Positions 52,757-60,493 of a stretch of DNA of 64,000 nucleotides are shown here, piece by piece (position 1 is the first letter of the stretch; the number at the start of each line of letters is the position of its first letter). Origin of the DNA: Catellatospora citrea (GTDB taxonomy: Bacteria; Actinomycetota; Actinomycetes; Mycobacteriales; Micromonosporaceae); the NCBI RefSeq assembly GCF_003610235.1, contig NZ_RAPR01000001.1:6572001-6636000 (forward strand), written 5' to 3'. The notes under the pieces were generated by a model. That model saw only the letters and a program-made list of their open reading frames with translations, was not told the origin of the DNA and did no database searches. A program made the position numbers and the translations under genes.

Positions 52757-54805
52757 TCAGACCTGCCAGACGTCGACGCAGGTGGTGTCGGCGGTGGACC
52801 AGCGGGCCAGCAGGTGGTGGCCGTCGGCGCTGAAGGCGGTGCGCACCGAGCGCGCGGTGGCGATGTCGGTGCGGAACACCTCCTCGTCGGTGCCGGACTC
52901 GTGCAGCCACACCGCGGTGCCCGCGGTTCCGGCGCGCAGCCGCCCGTCGGGACTGTCGCACTGCGGCGCGAAGCCGTCGTACGGGCTGTGCTCGGTGTAA
53001 CCGTCGTAGCGGCGGTGCAGGTCCTCGCCGACCATCTCCTCGACGACCGTGCCCGTGCCCAGGTCCCACATCGTCGCCACGTCGCGCACGTACCGTCCGA
53101 CATGGACCTTGCGGTCCGCCTCGGCGATCAGCCGCCACTGGCCCTCGTGCACCAGCACCTTCACCGGCCGGTTGTTCGACGCGGCCTGGAAGCTGCTGGT
53201 CAGGTGCCCGCTGGCCACGTCCCACACGCTGAACTGCCCGTCGGTGTTCCAGGCGACCAGTGCCAGCCGGCCGCCGGGCCCGACGAACACCTTGCCGTTG
53301 CCGTCGCCGACACGCTGCTTCGGGCGCACCTCGTTGACGACCGCGCCGTTGGCGATGGACCGCATCCGTACGTACGCCCCGGAGCGCTCGCACTCCACCA
53401 GCAGCTCGTGATCGGGGGTGAGCAGCCAGTCCCCGTCCACCCGCAGCTGGTGCCGCTTGGCTGCCCGGTCGCCGCTGAGCAGCTTCGCCGAACGCGCCAC
53501 CGCCGCGACGGAATCCGAGGTCAGCAGCGCCCCGGCCGCGACCCGGTGCTCCATGAGGATGCCTTCGCGCTGCGCGGTCAGGTCGTACACCCGGTCGTCG
53601 GCGGTGCGCACCTGCGCCAGCGCCGCCCCGGGGCCGTACTGCCCGCCCTCGGCGACCAGCCAGCGCACCAGGCGGGCCCGGCCGTCGGGCAGGTCCCAGC
53701 TCAGCGGCTCCATCCGCCACGACGCGGTGTTGGCCGGCACCCGCCGCGCGGCGACCCGGCCGGCCCACCGCGCCGCCCCGCGGATCACCGCGTACTCCGG
53801 CTCCGCCGGGTGCCGCACCGGGCGGCCCAGTTCGGCGTGCAGCACCGCGCGGGCCGCGGGCAGCCGCGACGCGCCGCCGACCAGCAGCACTCCGCTCACG
53901 TCGGCCAGCGCGAATCCGGACCGGGCGACCACCGCCCGGCAGCTCGCCAGGAGCCACCGCAGCGCCGGCTCGGCCAGCCGGTCCAGCCCGCCCCGGTTCA
54001 GCCGGTACGGCGGGGCGTGCGGTGTGATCCGGTCCACCACCTCGTCGGTGTCGGCCAGCCGGTGCTTGACCGAGCGCACGAAGTCGCCTGCCGCATACCG
54101 CGCGTGCAGCCCGGTGTCGCCGCCGGACTGCAGCGCCGGGGTCAGCCAGTCGTGCAGCACCGCCCGCAGGTCGTTGACGAGCAGCAGGTCGAAGTCCTGG
54201 CCGCTGCCGGAGGTCTCGTGCGCCAGCAGCTGCGGGCGCTCGCCCTGCATCCGGGCCAGCGACACCGTCCACGACGCGCCCAGGTCGCAGACCAGCACCA
54301 GCGCGCCGTCGGGCAGGTCGCCGTGGGTGTGCGGGTCCAGCATCGCCGCGGTGGCGTCGGCGACCACCTCGACGTCGGGGAAACCGGCGTCCGAGGCCAG
54401 CGCGATGAGCGCTTCGCGGCGCCCGTCGTGCGGGGCGTAGGCGGCCGGCACGGTCAGCGCCAGCCGGTCGACGGTGACGCCGAAGCGGCGCTCGGCCTCC
54501 AGGTGCAGCGTCCGCAGGAACACGGCCAGCACCTCCTGGGCGGAGGCCTGCCGGTCGCCCAGCCGGACCGGCTCGCCGCTGTCCAGCGACTGCCGCGGCC
54601 CGGCGGCGAACCCGCGCGGAAGCGCCTCGCGCCGATGCACCGCGGCCGTGCCCACGAGCAGGTCGTTGCCGTCCAGGCAGACCGCCGAGGGCCAGCTGAG
54701 CGCGCCCGTCACCGGGCACGGGACCGGATGGACCTGCGCCCCGGTGACGAGTGCCGCCGTGGTCTGGTACGTGCCGAAGTCGACCACCAGGAGGTGCTGT
54801 GCCAT
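52757..54805 (-). CDS. Hsp70-like ATPase domain fused to a WD/beta-propeller-like C-terminal region
   Basis: 682 residues. Residues 1 to about 340 are an Hsp70/actin-fold nucleotide-binding domain: LLVVDFGTYQTTAALV (phosphate 1), RLALTVPAAYAPHDGRREAL, VEVVADATAAML, LVLVCDLGASWTVSLARM (phosphate 2), RAVLHDWLTPALQ and VSGVLLVGGASRLPAARAVL (adenosine). DnaK's substrate-binding domain is absent. Instead, after a linker, residues 400-682 carry repeats with WD-like ends: FSVWDVASG, ATMWDLGTG, TAVWLHESG, CVDVWQV. This is an unusual architecture; the propeller may recruit clients or complexes. No DnaJ or GrpE gene is nearby. ATG 54805 is clear. Confidence 0.87.
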   Translation of the reverse strand: MAQHLLVVDFGTYQTTAALVTGAQVHPVPCPVTGALSWPSAVCLDGNDLLVGTAAVHRREALPRGFAAGPRQSLDSGEPVRLGDRQASAQEVLAVFLRTLHLEAERRFGVTVDRLALTVPAAYAPHDGRREALIALASDAGFPDVEVVADATAAMLDPHTHGDLPDGALVLVCDLGASWTVSLARMQGERPQLLAHETSGSGQDFDLLLVNDLRAVLHDWLTPALQSGGDTGLHARYAAGDFVRSVKHRLADTDEVVDRITPHAPPYRLNRGGLDRLAEPALRWLLASCRAVVARSGFALADVSGVLLVGGASRLPAARAVLHAELGRPVRHPAEPEYAVIRGAARWAGRVAARRVPANTASWRMEPLSWDLPDGRARLVRWLVAEGGQYGPGAALAQVRTADDRVYDLTAQREGILMEHRVAAGALLTSDSVAAVARSAKLLSGDRAAKRHQLRVDGDWLLTPDHELLVECERSGAYVRMRSIANGAVVNEVRPKQRVGDGNGKVFVGPGGRLALVAWNTDGQFSVWDVASGHLTSSFQAASNNRPVKVLVHEGQWRLIAEADRKVHVGRYVRDVATMWDLGTGTVVEEMVGEDLHRRYDGYTEHSPYDGFAPQCDSPDGRLRAGTAGTAVWLHESGTDEEVFRTDIATARSVRTAFSADGHHLLARWSTADTTCVDVWQV

Positions 54806-54900
54806 AGCGAACTCCCGAGTTTGCCTGAAGCGACCCGAAGTGACGCCGTCGTCAGCCGCGTTGATGGTCGCCGATGCTAACGACCGGCTGTTGCAGGCGA

Positions 54901-54927
54901 GTTAACCGTTCGCGTGTCCGGGTTAAC
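54901..54927. promoter_or_regulatory. Inverted repeat in the divergent region upstream of the Hsp70-like gene
   Basis: GTTAACC (54901-54907) and GGTTAAC (54921-54927) are perfect inverted copies, centre to centre 20 bp (two helical turns). A related GCTAACG lies at 54877-54883. The site is between the divergent Hsp70-like gene (starts 54805) and the 55027 gene. Confidence 0.45.
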
Positions 54928-55026
54928 GATCTGTGCGCCAGGGCGTCGGCGGTGCGGATGCCACCGCTGCTCCGGGGTGGTCGGGTATGCCCGGCAGGGC
55001 GGTGTGGATTGGTCTACATTGCCGCG

Positions 55027-55866
55027 GTGGGCAGGGACTGGGTGCCGATGCGGGTACGGGCCGGGGTGACGGCGGACGAGCTGGCGCGCCGCATCGCCGC
55101 GCAGCGAGCGTCCTTCCTGGCCACGGGCTGGTCTCCGGGTGGTGCGGGTGGCGAGGTCGAGCTGTCCGCCAATGGCACCGGGCCTGCCGGGCATGACGCC
55201 GCAGCCGTGTGGCGCAGCGCCGACGAGGACCTCCGTGACGTGGTGGAGATGCCGGCGGACGGGGCCGGGTGGCCGTCGTTCCGGGTGGCCGTGATCGGCG
55301 CGAATCCGCTGCTCCCGCCCTCGTGGCGCGACGCCGCGTGGTCGAGCCTGAGTCCGGCGCAGGCGCGTGCGGAGTTCGCGCGGTGGCGGTGGTGGTACGC
55401 CGAGATCACCGCCGGTCGGATGGGCTCCTATCTGGACCGGCTGCGGCTGTGGGAGGAGAGCCGGGAGCTGGCGGCCTGTCGGCAGGCGGCGCTGGAAGCG
55501 GTGGCGATGGCGGGTGCGCGACCGGTGGCCCGCGCGACCTCGCCGGCGTTCCTGGCCGCCAGGGCGGGCCTCGCCGGGCTCCCGGTGCCGCCGCCCGCCC
55601 TGGAGCCCGGTCCGGTGCCGACCGGCGACGAGCCGATGCCGCCGGCGGACCTGGAACAGGCCTGGGCCGGTCTGCGCGCATACCGCCGTGCGCTGGCCGC
55701 GGCGATCGTGGAGGTCAACCGCACGGGTCCGCGCTCGTTGCGGCTTTCCACGCCCCCGCGCGTGGGGGAGCCCGCCGGGGAGGTCCGCGACCCGTGGCTG
55801 GAGGACTTCTTCACCTGGGCGGCTCCGTACCTGAGCGACGGCTGCGGTCTCTACCTCTGGGCGTGA
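55027..55866 (+). CDS. Hypothetical protein
   Basis: About 279 residues, no signal peptide and no membrane span. Alpha-helical, Ala/Arg/Trp-rich: MRVRAGVTADELARRIAAQR, AQARAEFARWRWWYAEITAGR, RRALAAAIVEVNRTGPRSLRL, with a strongly conserved-looking tail WLEDFFTWAAPYLSDGCGLYLWA. Start uncertain among GTG 55027, GTG 55042 and ATG 55048. I do not recognise the family. It diverges from the Hsp70-propeller gene and converges with the next hypothetical gene. Confidence 0.65.
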   Translation: MGRDWVPMRVRAGVTADELARRIAAQRASFLATGWSPGGAGGEVELSANGTGPAGHDAAAVWRSADEDLRDVVEMPADGAGWPSFRVAVIGANPLLPPSWRDAAWSSLSPAQARAEFARWRWWYAEITAGRMGSYLDRLRLWEESRELAACRQAALEAVAMAGARPVARATSPAFLAARAGLAGLPVPPPALEPGPVPTGDEPMPPADLEQAWAGLRAYRRALAAAIVEVNRTGPRSLRLSTPPRVGEPAGEVRDPWLEDFFTWAAPYLSDGCGLYLWA

Positions 55867-55880
55867 CCTGGTGCGTCAGG

Positions 55881-56573
55881 TCAGGCGGTCAGGAATTCGA
55901 GTTGTTCCAGCGCGTGGCCGAACCGGTTCGCCGCCTGCGGATCGTCGGTCGCCAGGAACGCCGCCTCCAGCCTGCAGGCGAGAACCCCGGTGCGCAGCCA
56001 GGCCCGGACCTCGCGGTGGTAGCGGTCGTCGCGGGAGAAGGTCCAGCCGAAGTCGTCGATGAGGTAGGCCAGGTGCACCGTCGCCGCCTCGCCAGGCTCC
56101 TCCGCCCAGACCGCCAGATACGGCTCGACCGTGTGCCCGTTCTCGGCGGCACCCTCCAGCAGCGCGGTGACCTGGAGATACGAGTCGCGGTCGGTGAGGA
56201 TCTGCCGCATCAGCGCCAGCAGGTAGCCTTCGACCGCCGCCAGCTCGTCCGGTGCCCAGGCCGCCCCGTAGTAGCGGACGTTGCTCAGCGTCTTGGTCAG
56301 CAGGCCGCCGTCGCGCTGCTCGCCGGAGGCGAACAGGTCCAGGATGCGGGGCAGGAAGTGCCGGAGATCGGCTTCGTCGCCCCAGGTGGACATCAGCTTG
56401 AAGGTGAAGCGTGCCAGGTCGCCCGCGGTCAGCCGGCGCAGCGGCACCCGCTGCAGGACCACGGCCTCCGCGTCGGCCACGCAGTGGCCGCAGTAGCCGA
56501 TCCGCTCGGCCCGCGGATGCCGCGCGAACGCGGCGTACAGCTCCGTGACGGCCGCCTGCAGATCGGGGTGCAT
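55881..56573 (-). CDS. Hypothetical protein with CGHC motif
   Basis: 230 residues beginning MHPDLQAAVTELYAAFARHPRAERIGYCGHCV, then helical: LTAGDLARFTFKLMSTWGDEADLRHFLPRILDLF, WAPDELAAVEGYLLALMRQIL, AYLIDDFGWTFSRDDRYHREV. The CGHC near residue 31 could be redox-active or metal-binding, though the fold around it is not thioredoxin-like. Soluble, no signal peptide. Family unknown to me; similar helical proteins are common in actinobacteria. ATG 56573. Confidence 0.7.
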   Translation of the reverse strand: MHPDLQAAVTELYAAFARHPRAERIGYCGHCVADAEAVVLQRVPLRRLTAGDLARFTFKLMSTWGDEADLRHFLPRILDLFASGEQRDGGLLTKTLSNVRYYGAAWAPDELAAVEGYLLALMRQILTDRDSYLQVTALLEGAAENGHTVEPYLAVWAEEPGEAATVHLAYLIDDFGWTFSRDDRYHREVRAWLRTGVLACRLEAAFLATDDPQAANRFGHALEQLEFLTA

Positions 56574-56645
56574 GGCGGCGATGCTAGGCGAACGACTGCT
56601 CCGCCCGCCGACCTTTCCCGGCCCGCTCGCGCGGCTGCGGCCCAT

Positions 56646-56683
56646 GGGCACCTTCTGCAACGCGGAGCGTCAAGAAGGTGCCC
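56646..56683. repeat. Dispersed palindrome copy C
   Basis: GGGCACCTTCT (56646-56656) and AGAAGGTGCCC (56673-56683) form a perfect 11-bp stem with a 16-base loop. The arms match the core of copies A and B. The right arm ends five bases from the stop codon of the membrane-protein gene at 56688, so it can terminate that operon. Confidence 0.8.
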
Positions 56684-56687
56684 TTCC

Positions 56688-57221
56688 TCAGAACTTGGCG
56701 CCGGTGCGGCCCCAGGGTTTGTAGGTGGACAGGATCGTGGCGACGGTCAGCACGATCACCGAGGCGATCGAGCCGTCGAGGACCTGCTGGCCGGGGTCGG
56801 TGAGCAGGCCGGCGCGGGCGGTGTCGACGGCGTCGACCAGGGCCGGGTGGCGGGTCAGCAGCGGGACGACGAGCACCGCGACGTTGAGCACGAGTTTGAC
56901 GGCCACCCACCAGTGGCGGAGCACGCCCCAGTGGCTGCCCACGCCCAGGATCACGCCGGTGACCAGGGCCGCCAGGCCCAGGGGCAGCATCGCGGCGTTG
57001 TCGAAGGACAGCATCAGGGCGTACGTCGCCGCGCGGGTGCCCGGGTCGGTGGAGGCCTGCGCGCTCAGCGCCATGACGAGCAGCGCGTAGGCGACGCCGA
57101 GCCAGCCGACGGACGTGACGACGTGCGCGGTGAGCAGGAAACGGCGGGCGTTGCGGGGCAGCCGCGGCGGGCCGGGCCGGGTGCGCGGGGTGCGCCGGGT
57201 CGGGGTGGCGGTGGCGGTCAC
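56688..57221 (-). CDS. DUF2269-like membrane protein
   Basis: About 177 residues. Basic/Pro-rich head, then four spans: FLLTAHVVTSVGWLGVAYALLVM, TYALMLSFDNAAMLPLGLAALVTGVILG, WWVAVKLVLNVAVLVVPLL and VLDGSIASVIVLTVATILSTY. The HxxxSVxWLG...  and WWVxVKLxLN patterns resemble DUF2269-type predicted integral membrane proteins. AGGAG precedes GTG 57221, which overlaps the response-regulator stop (GTGA). It is the third gene of the two-component operon, and may be its sensed or regulated target. Confidence 0.8.
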   Translation of the reverse strand: MTATATPTRRTPRTRPGPPRLPRNARRFLLTAHVVTSVGWLGVAYALLVMALSAQASTDPGTRAATYALMLSFDNAAMLPLGLAALVTGVILGVGSHWGVLRHWWVAVKLVLNVAVLVVPLLTRHPALVDAVDTARAGLLTDPGQQVLDGSIASVIVLTVATILSTYKPWGRTGAKF

Positions 57222-57901
57222 GGGTTGTCTCCTGTCCAGCCGGGCCGGACCAGGCCCGATTCGTACGCCTCGACGACCAGGTGGGCGCGGTCGCGCGCGC
57301 CGAGTTTCACCATGGCCCGGCTGACGTGGGTCTTGGCGGTGGCCGGGCTGACGAACAGCCGCTCGGCGATCTCGTCGTTGGACAGCCCGGCGGCGACCAG
57401 GGCCATCACCTCGCGTTCGCGGTCGGTGAGCGCGTCCAGTGCGGCCAGCCGACCGGAGTCCTTGGGCCGCCGCGAGCGCTGGGCGTACTCGGCGATGAGC
57501 CGCCGGGTGACGCCGGGGGACAGCAGCGCGTCGCCGCGGGCGACCACCCGCACCGCCTGGATCAGGTCGGCGGGTTCGGTGTCCTTGACCAGGAAGCCGC
57601 TGGCCCCGTCGCGCAGCGCGTCGAACACGTACTCGTCGAGGTCGAACGTGGTCAGGATGACGACCTTCACCTCGGTCAGCGCCGGGTCGGCGGCGATGCG
57701 GCGGGTGGCCTCGATGCCGTCCAGGCGCGGCATGCGGATGTCCATGAGCACGACGTCGGGGCGCAGCGCGGCGGTCTGGCGTACGCCCTCCTCGCCGTCG
57801 CCGGCCTCGCCCACCACGGTGATGTCGTCCTGCGCGGACAGCAGGGCCCGGAACCCGGCGCGGACCAGTGCCTGGTCGTCCACCAGCAGTACCGTGATCA
57901 T
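57218..57901 (-). CDS. NarL/LuxR-type response regulator
   Basis: 227 residues. Receiver domain with Asp8/Asp9 (LLVDDQ), phospho-acceptor Asp54 (VLMDIRMP), Thr (VVILTTFD) and Lys (GFLVKD); C-terminal LuxR HTH LTDREREVMALVAAGLSNDEIAERLFVSPATAKTHVSRAM. It works with the histidine kinase encoded immediately upstream (ATGA overlap at 57898-57901). Target genes unknown; the third gene of the operon is a membrane protein. Confidence 0.95.
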   Translation of the reverse strand: MITVLLVDDQALVRAGFRALLSAQDDITVVGEAGDGEEGVRQTAALRPDVVLMDIRMPRLDGIEATRRIAADPALTEVKVVILTTFDLDEYVFDALRDGASGFLVKDTEPADLIQAVRVVARGDALLSPGVTRRLIAEYAQRSRRPKDSGRLAALDALTDREREVMALVAAGLSNDEIAERLFVSPATAKTHVSRAMVKLGARDRAHLVVEAYESGLVRPGWTGDNP

Positions 57902-59022
57902 GATTCGCTCCCGGTGGGCAGGACCGCGCAGACGGTGAACCCGCCCTCGGCACGCGGTCCGATCGCGACCGTACCGCCCAGCGAGGCGACCCGTTCGCGG
58001 ATCCCGGACAGGCCGTTGCCGTCGGCGGTGTCGCCGCCGCGACCCCGGTCGGTGACGTCGACGACCAGCTCGTCGGTGTCGTATCCGATCGTCACCTGCG
58101 CGTGGTCGACCCCGGCGTGGCGGTGCACGTTGGTCAGCGACTCCTGCACGATCCGGTACGCGGCCAGGTCCACCGGTGTGGGCAGCTCACGGGGTATGCC
58201 GGTGACCCGGACGTCGACCCGCAGCCCGGCCCCGGCGAACCGCTGGACCAGTTCGTCGAGCCGGTCGATGCTCGGCGCCGGGCTGCGGGGAGCCTCCTCG
58301 TCGACGCCGCGCAGCACGCCCAGCGTGGCGCGCAGCTCGCGCAGGGTGTCCCGGCTGGCCGTCTTGATCGCGGCGAGCGCGGTGCGGGCCTGCTCCGGGT
58401 CGTCGTCGAGCAGGTGCAGCGCCACCCCGGCCTGCACGTTGATCAGGGAGATGTGGTGGGCGACGACGTCGTGCACCTCGCGGGCGATGCGCAGCCGCTC
58501 GTCGCCGACGCGGCGGCGGCGCAGCTCCAGCATCCGGTCCCGGTTGCTGCGCATCACCTGCGCGATGAGCAGCACCCCGACCAGCACGCCCGCGACCACG
58601 ACCCAGTGCCAGGAGAGCAGGGCCTGCTCGCGCAGCCGCCAGCCGACGAGCACGAGCAGGGCGTACCCGAGCCCGGCGGTGACCCAGGCCGCGGCCCGGT
58701 GCCCGAGCACCACCGCCGCGATCAGCGTGAACAGGAACGCGAGGAAGAACGGCCCCCACGGGTAGCCCAGCGCGACGTAGGCCAGGGTGACCGTGCCGAC
58801 CGTGGCGAGGGCGGCGTACACGTGTACGCGGGCCAGCCACATCGCGGCGGCCGACCCGGCCAGCAGCAGGTAGCCGAACCAGTCGAGCGCGCGGGGTGCG
58901 GCCGTGCCGTTGTGGCTGCCGGCGACGGTCGCGGCGAAGGTCACCCCGACCATCTGGATCAGGGCGATGAGCACCGGGAAGAACCTGCGTCCCCGGACTC
59001 GTTGAGGGTGGTCCCAGGTCAT
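57898..59022 (-). CDS. Sensor histidine kinase (HisKA_3 type)
   Basis: About 374 residues. An N-terminal region with five to six membrane spans and no large outside domain (VLIALIQMVGVTFAATVAG to VVVAGVLVGVLLIAQV) leads to the dimerisation helix with the phospho-histidine (RIAREVHDVVAHHISLINVQ, His184) and a HATPase_c domain (AAYRIVQESLTNVHRHAG as the N-box, DVTDRGRGG as G1, NGLSGIRERVASLGG as G2). Typical of NarL-type actinobacterial kinases that sense membrane or envelope conditions. ATG 59022; GTG 59028 is possible. Confidence 0.93.
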   Translation of the reverse strand: MTWDHPQRVRGRRFFPVLIALIQMVGVTFAATVAGSHNGTAAPRALDWFGYLLLAGSAAAMWLARVHVYAALATVGTVTLAYVALGYPWGPFFLAFLFTLIAAVVLGHRAAAWVTAGLGYALLVLVGWRLREQALLSWHWVVVAGVLVGVLLIAQVMRSNRDRMLELRRRRVGDERLRIAREVHDVVAHHISLINVQAGVALHLLDDDPEQARTALAAIKTASRDTLRELRATLGVLRGVDEEAPRSPAPSIDRLDELVQRFAGAGLRVDVRVTGIPRELPTPVDLAAYRIVQESLTNVHRHAGVDHAQVTIGYDTDELVVDVTDRGRGGDTADGNGLSGIRERVASLGGTVAIGPRAEGGFTVCAVLPTGSES

Positions 59023-59109
59023 GGTCACCACGCTAGGCGCGGTGGGGGTGTCCCGTCGTCGCACGGCGGGAGTGAACGCGCCTACTCCCCGGGGAGTAGG
59101 CGGGCGCGC

Positions 59110-59913
59110 TCAGTCGCAGCCGGGGCTGCAGGCGGTGATCGCCTCGGCCTTGCCGAGGTTCGACACCCGCACCTTGAACGAGTACTCGGCGTTGTCGGGC
59201 GCACTCGTGGAGATCTTGATCGAGACGAATCCGTCGGCGGAGCCGACCTCGGCAGCGTTGTGCGAGACCGGGGCGGTCTTGCCGGCGAAGTAGGCGGCCA
59301 CGTCGTTGTCGGCGTACCGCTGCAGGCGCTGCTTGTTGCCCTGCTGCCAGGCGTAGACGAACGCGCTGACGTAGTCGGTGGCCACTGCCGGGTAGGTGGT
59401 CTTGTTGACCAGCGCCTCGACCACCGCGACCGGGTGTCCGAGCTGCGTCTCCAGCATCTTGACATTGGCGACGTCGCCGTGCGTGTTGCGGAAGATGCAG
59501 ACCGTGTGCACGTTGTCGCCGTCGCAGTAGATGTAGGTCCACGACGAGTTCGGGTAGCCGGAGTCCTTGATCTGCTGCACGGTCGCCTGGTCGGCGAGCT
59601 GGTCGATGCGCCCGCTGTTCTTCGCGCCCCACGCGCTGAGCAGCGCCTGCGCGTACGCCTTCGCCGAGTTCGGGAACGTGGGCGCGCTGTTGCCGTCGCC
59701 GCCGCCCGAGGTGGGGCTGGGCGCCGCGCTCGCCGCGGGCGACGGCGTCGGGCTGGCGGACTCCGTCACCGTCGTCTCGAACGACGGACTCGCCTGCGGC
59801 TCCGACTTGCCGCCGCACCCGGCGACGAGCATCGCCCCGGCCACCACGGCTGCGACGACAACCCGCCGCAGGACGACGCGACGACGTGACACGACCAGTC
59901 CGACGGGCTCCAT
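59110..59913 (-). CDS. Secreted lipoprotein, unknown function
   Basis: 267 residues. Signal peptide with lipobox LVAGC (Cys33) and a Ser/Pro/Thr linker, then a globular domain: AKAYAQALLSAWGAKNSGRIDQLAD, WTYIYCDGDNVHTVCIFRN (two cysteines, likely disulfide), TDYVSAFVYAWQQGNKQRLQRYAD, and a beta-rich C-terminus ending SPGCD. The helix-rich pattern resembles NTF2-like lipoproteins but no family is certain. It follows the histidine kinase operon on the same strand but is separated by 88 bases. Confidence 0.75.
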   Translation of the reverse strand: MEPVGLVVSRRRVVLRRVVVAAVVAGAMLVAGCGGKSEPQASPSFETTVTESASPTPSPAASAAPSPTSGGGDGNSAPTFPNSAKAYAQALLSAWGAKNSGRIDQLADQATVQQIKDSGYPNSSWTYIYCDGDNVHTVCIFRNTHGDVANVKMLETQLGHPVAVVEALVNKTTYPAVATDYVSAFVYAWQQGNKQRLQRYADNDVAAYFAGKTAPVSHNAAEVGSADGFVSIKISTSAPDNAEYSFKVRVSNLGKAEAITACSPGCD

Positions 59914-59978
59914 GGCGCAGAACCTAGAGCCGCCCCATCACGATCCCACCTCAACGTCCAAGATCCGACCCGCCGAAG

Positions 59979-60022
59979 GAAGGGCACCTTCACATCGCTA
60001 TAGGTAGCGGAAGGTGCCCTTG
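59979..60022. repeat. Dispersed palindrome copy B
   Basis: GAAGGGCACCTTC (59979-59991) and GAAGGTGCCCTTG (60010-60022), 12 of 13 paired. The 18-base loop shares 14 bases with copy A and carries an inner CGCTA/TAGCG stem. TTAAC follows, as in copy A. It lies 29 bases after the stop of the ACT-domain gene (minus strand), in the opposite orientation to copy A relative to the gene. Confidence 0.85.
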
Positions 60023-60051
60023 TTAACGCCGTACGGCGGTGGCCTGCGGGT

Positions 60052-60471
60052 TCAGGCGGGGATCGGGCGGGTGGCGGTGGCCAGGCCGGCCAGCACGGCC
60101 ATGGCCTGGTCGGCGTCGGCGCAGCCGACGAACAGGTGGTCGTGGAAGTATCCGGCGACCACGTTGCAGCTGATGCCGACGTCGGCCAGTGCGGTGGACA
60201 CGGCCGCGGTCAGCCCGACGGCGTCCAGGGCCGAGTGCACCCGCAGGGTGATCCACGAGGCGACGAAGTCGTAGGGCAGCCCGGCCGCGTCGGCTTCGGC
60301 CCGCATCACCACCAGCGTGGTGCCCTCGGGCTCGGCGACCATGACGACCGGGTGCACCCCCGGCGGGACATTGCCCGTGACGGTGGTGAAGACGTATTCG
60401 TACGGGTGGCGCTGGGGCTGCAGCCCGTGCAGCAGCGCGCCAAGGTCACGTTCTCCGGTCACGACTGTCAT
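60052..60471 (-). CDS. ACT domain-containing protein
   Basis: About 139 residues. It has two ACT-like halves: a first with LHGLQPQRHPYEYVFTTVTGN and TLVVMRAEADAAGLPYDFVASWITLRVHSALDAVGLTAAVSTALADVGISCNVVAGYFHDHLFVGCADADQAMAVLAGL, where the second is the canonical ACT beta-alpha-beta layout with the ISCNVVAGYFHDHLFV strand pair. It may sense amino acids, as do related actinobacterial proteins, but no ligand is known. ATG 60471, with GGAG-poor upstream sequence; the stop is 29 bases from a palindrome. Confidence 0.8.
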   Translation of the reverse strand: MTVVTGERDLGALLHGLQPQRHPYEYVFTTVTGNVPPGVHPVVMVAEPEGTTLVVMRAEADAAGLPYDFVASWITLRVHSALDAVGLTAAVSTALADVGISCNVVAGYFHDHLFVGCADADQAMAVLAGLATATRPIPA

Positions 60472-60493
60472 CCTGTCAGTTCCGCGGGCCATC

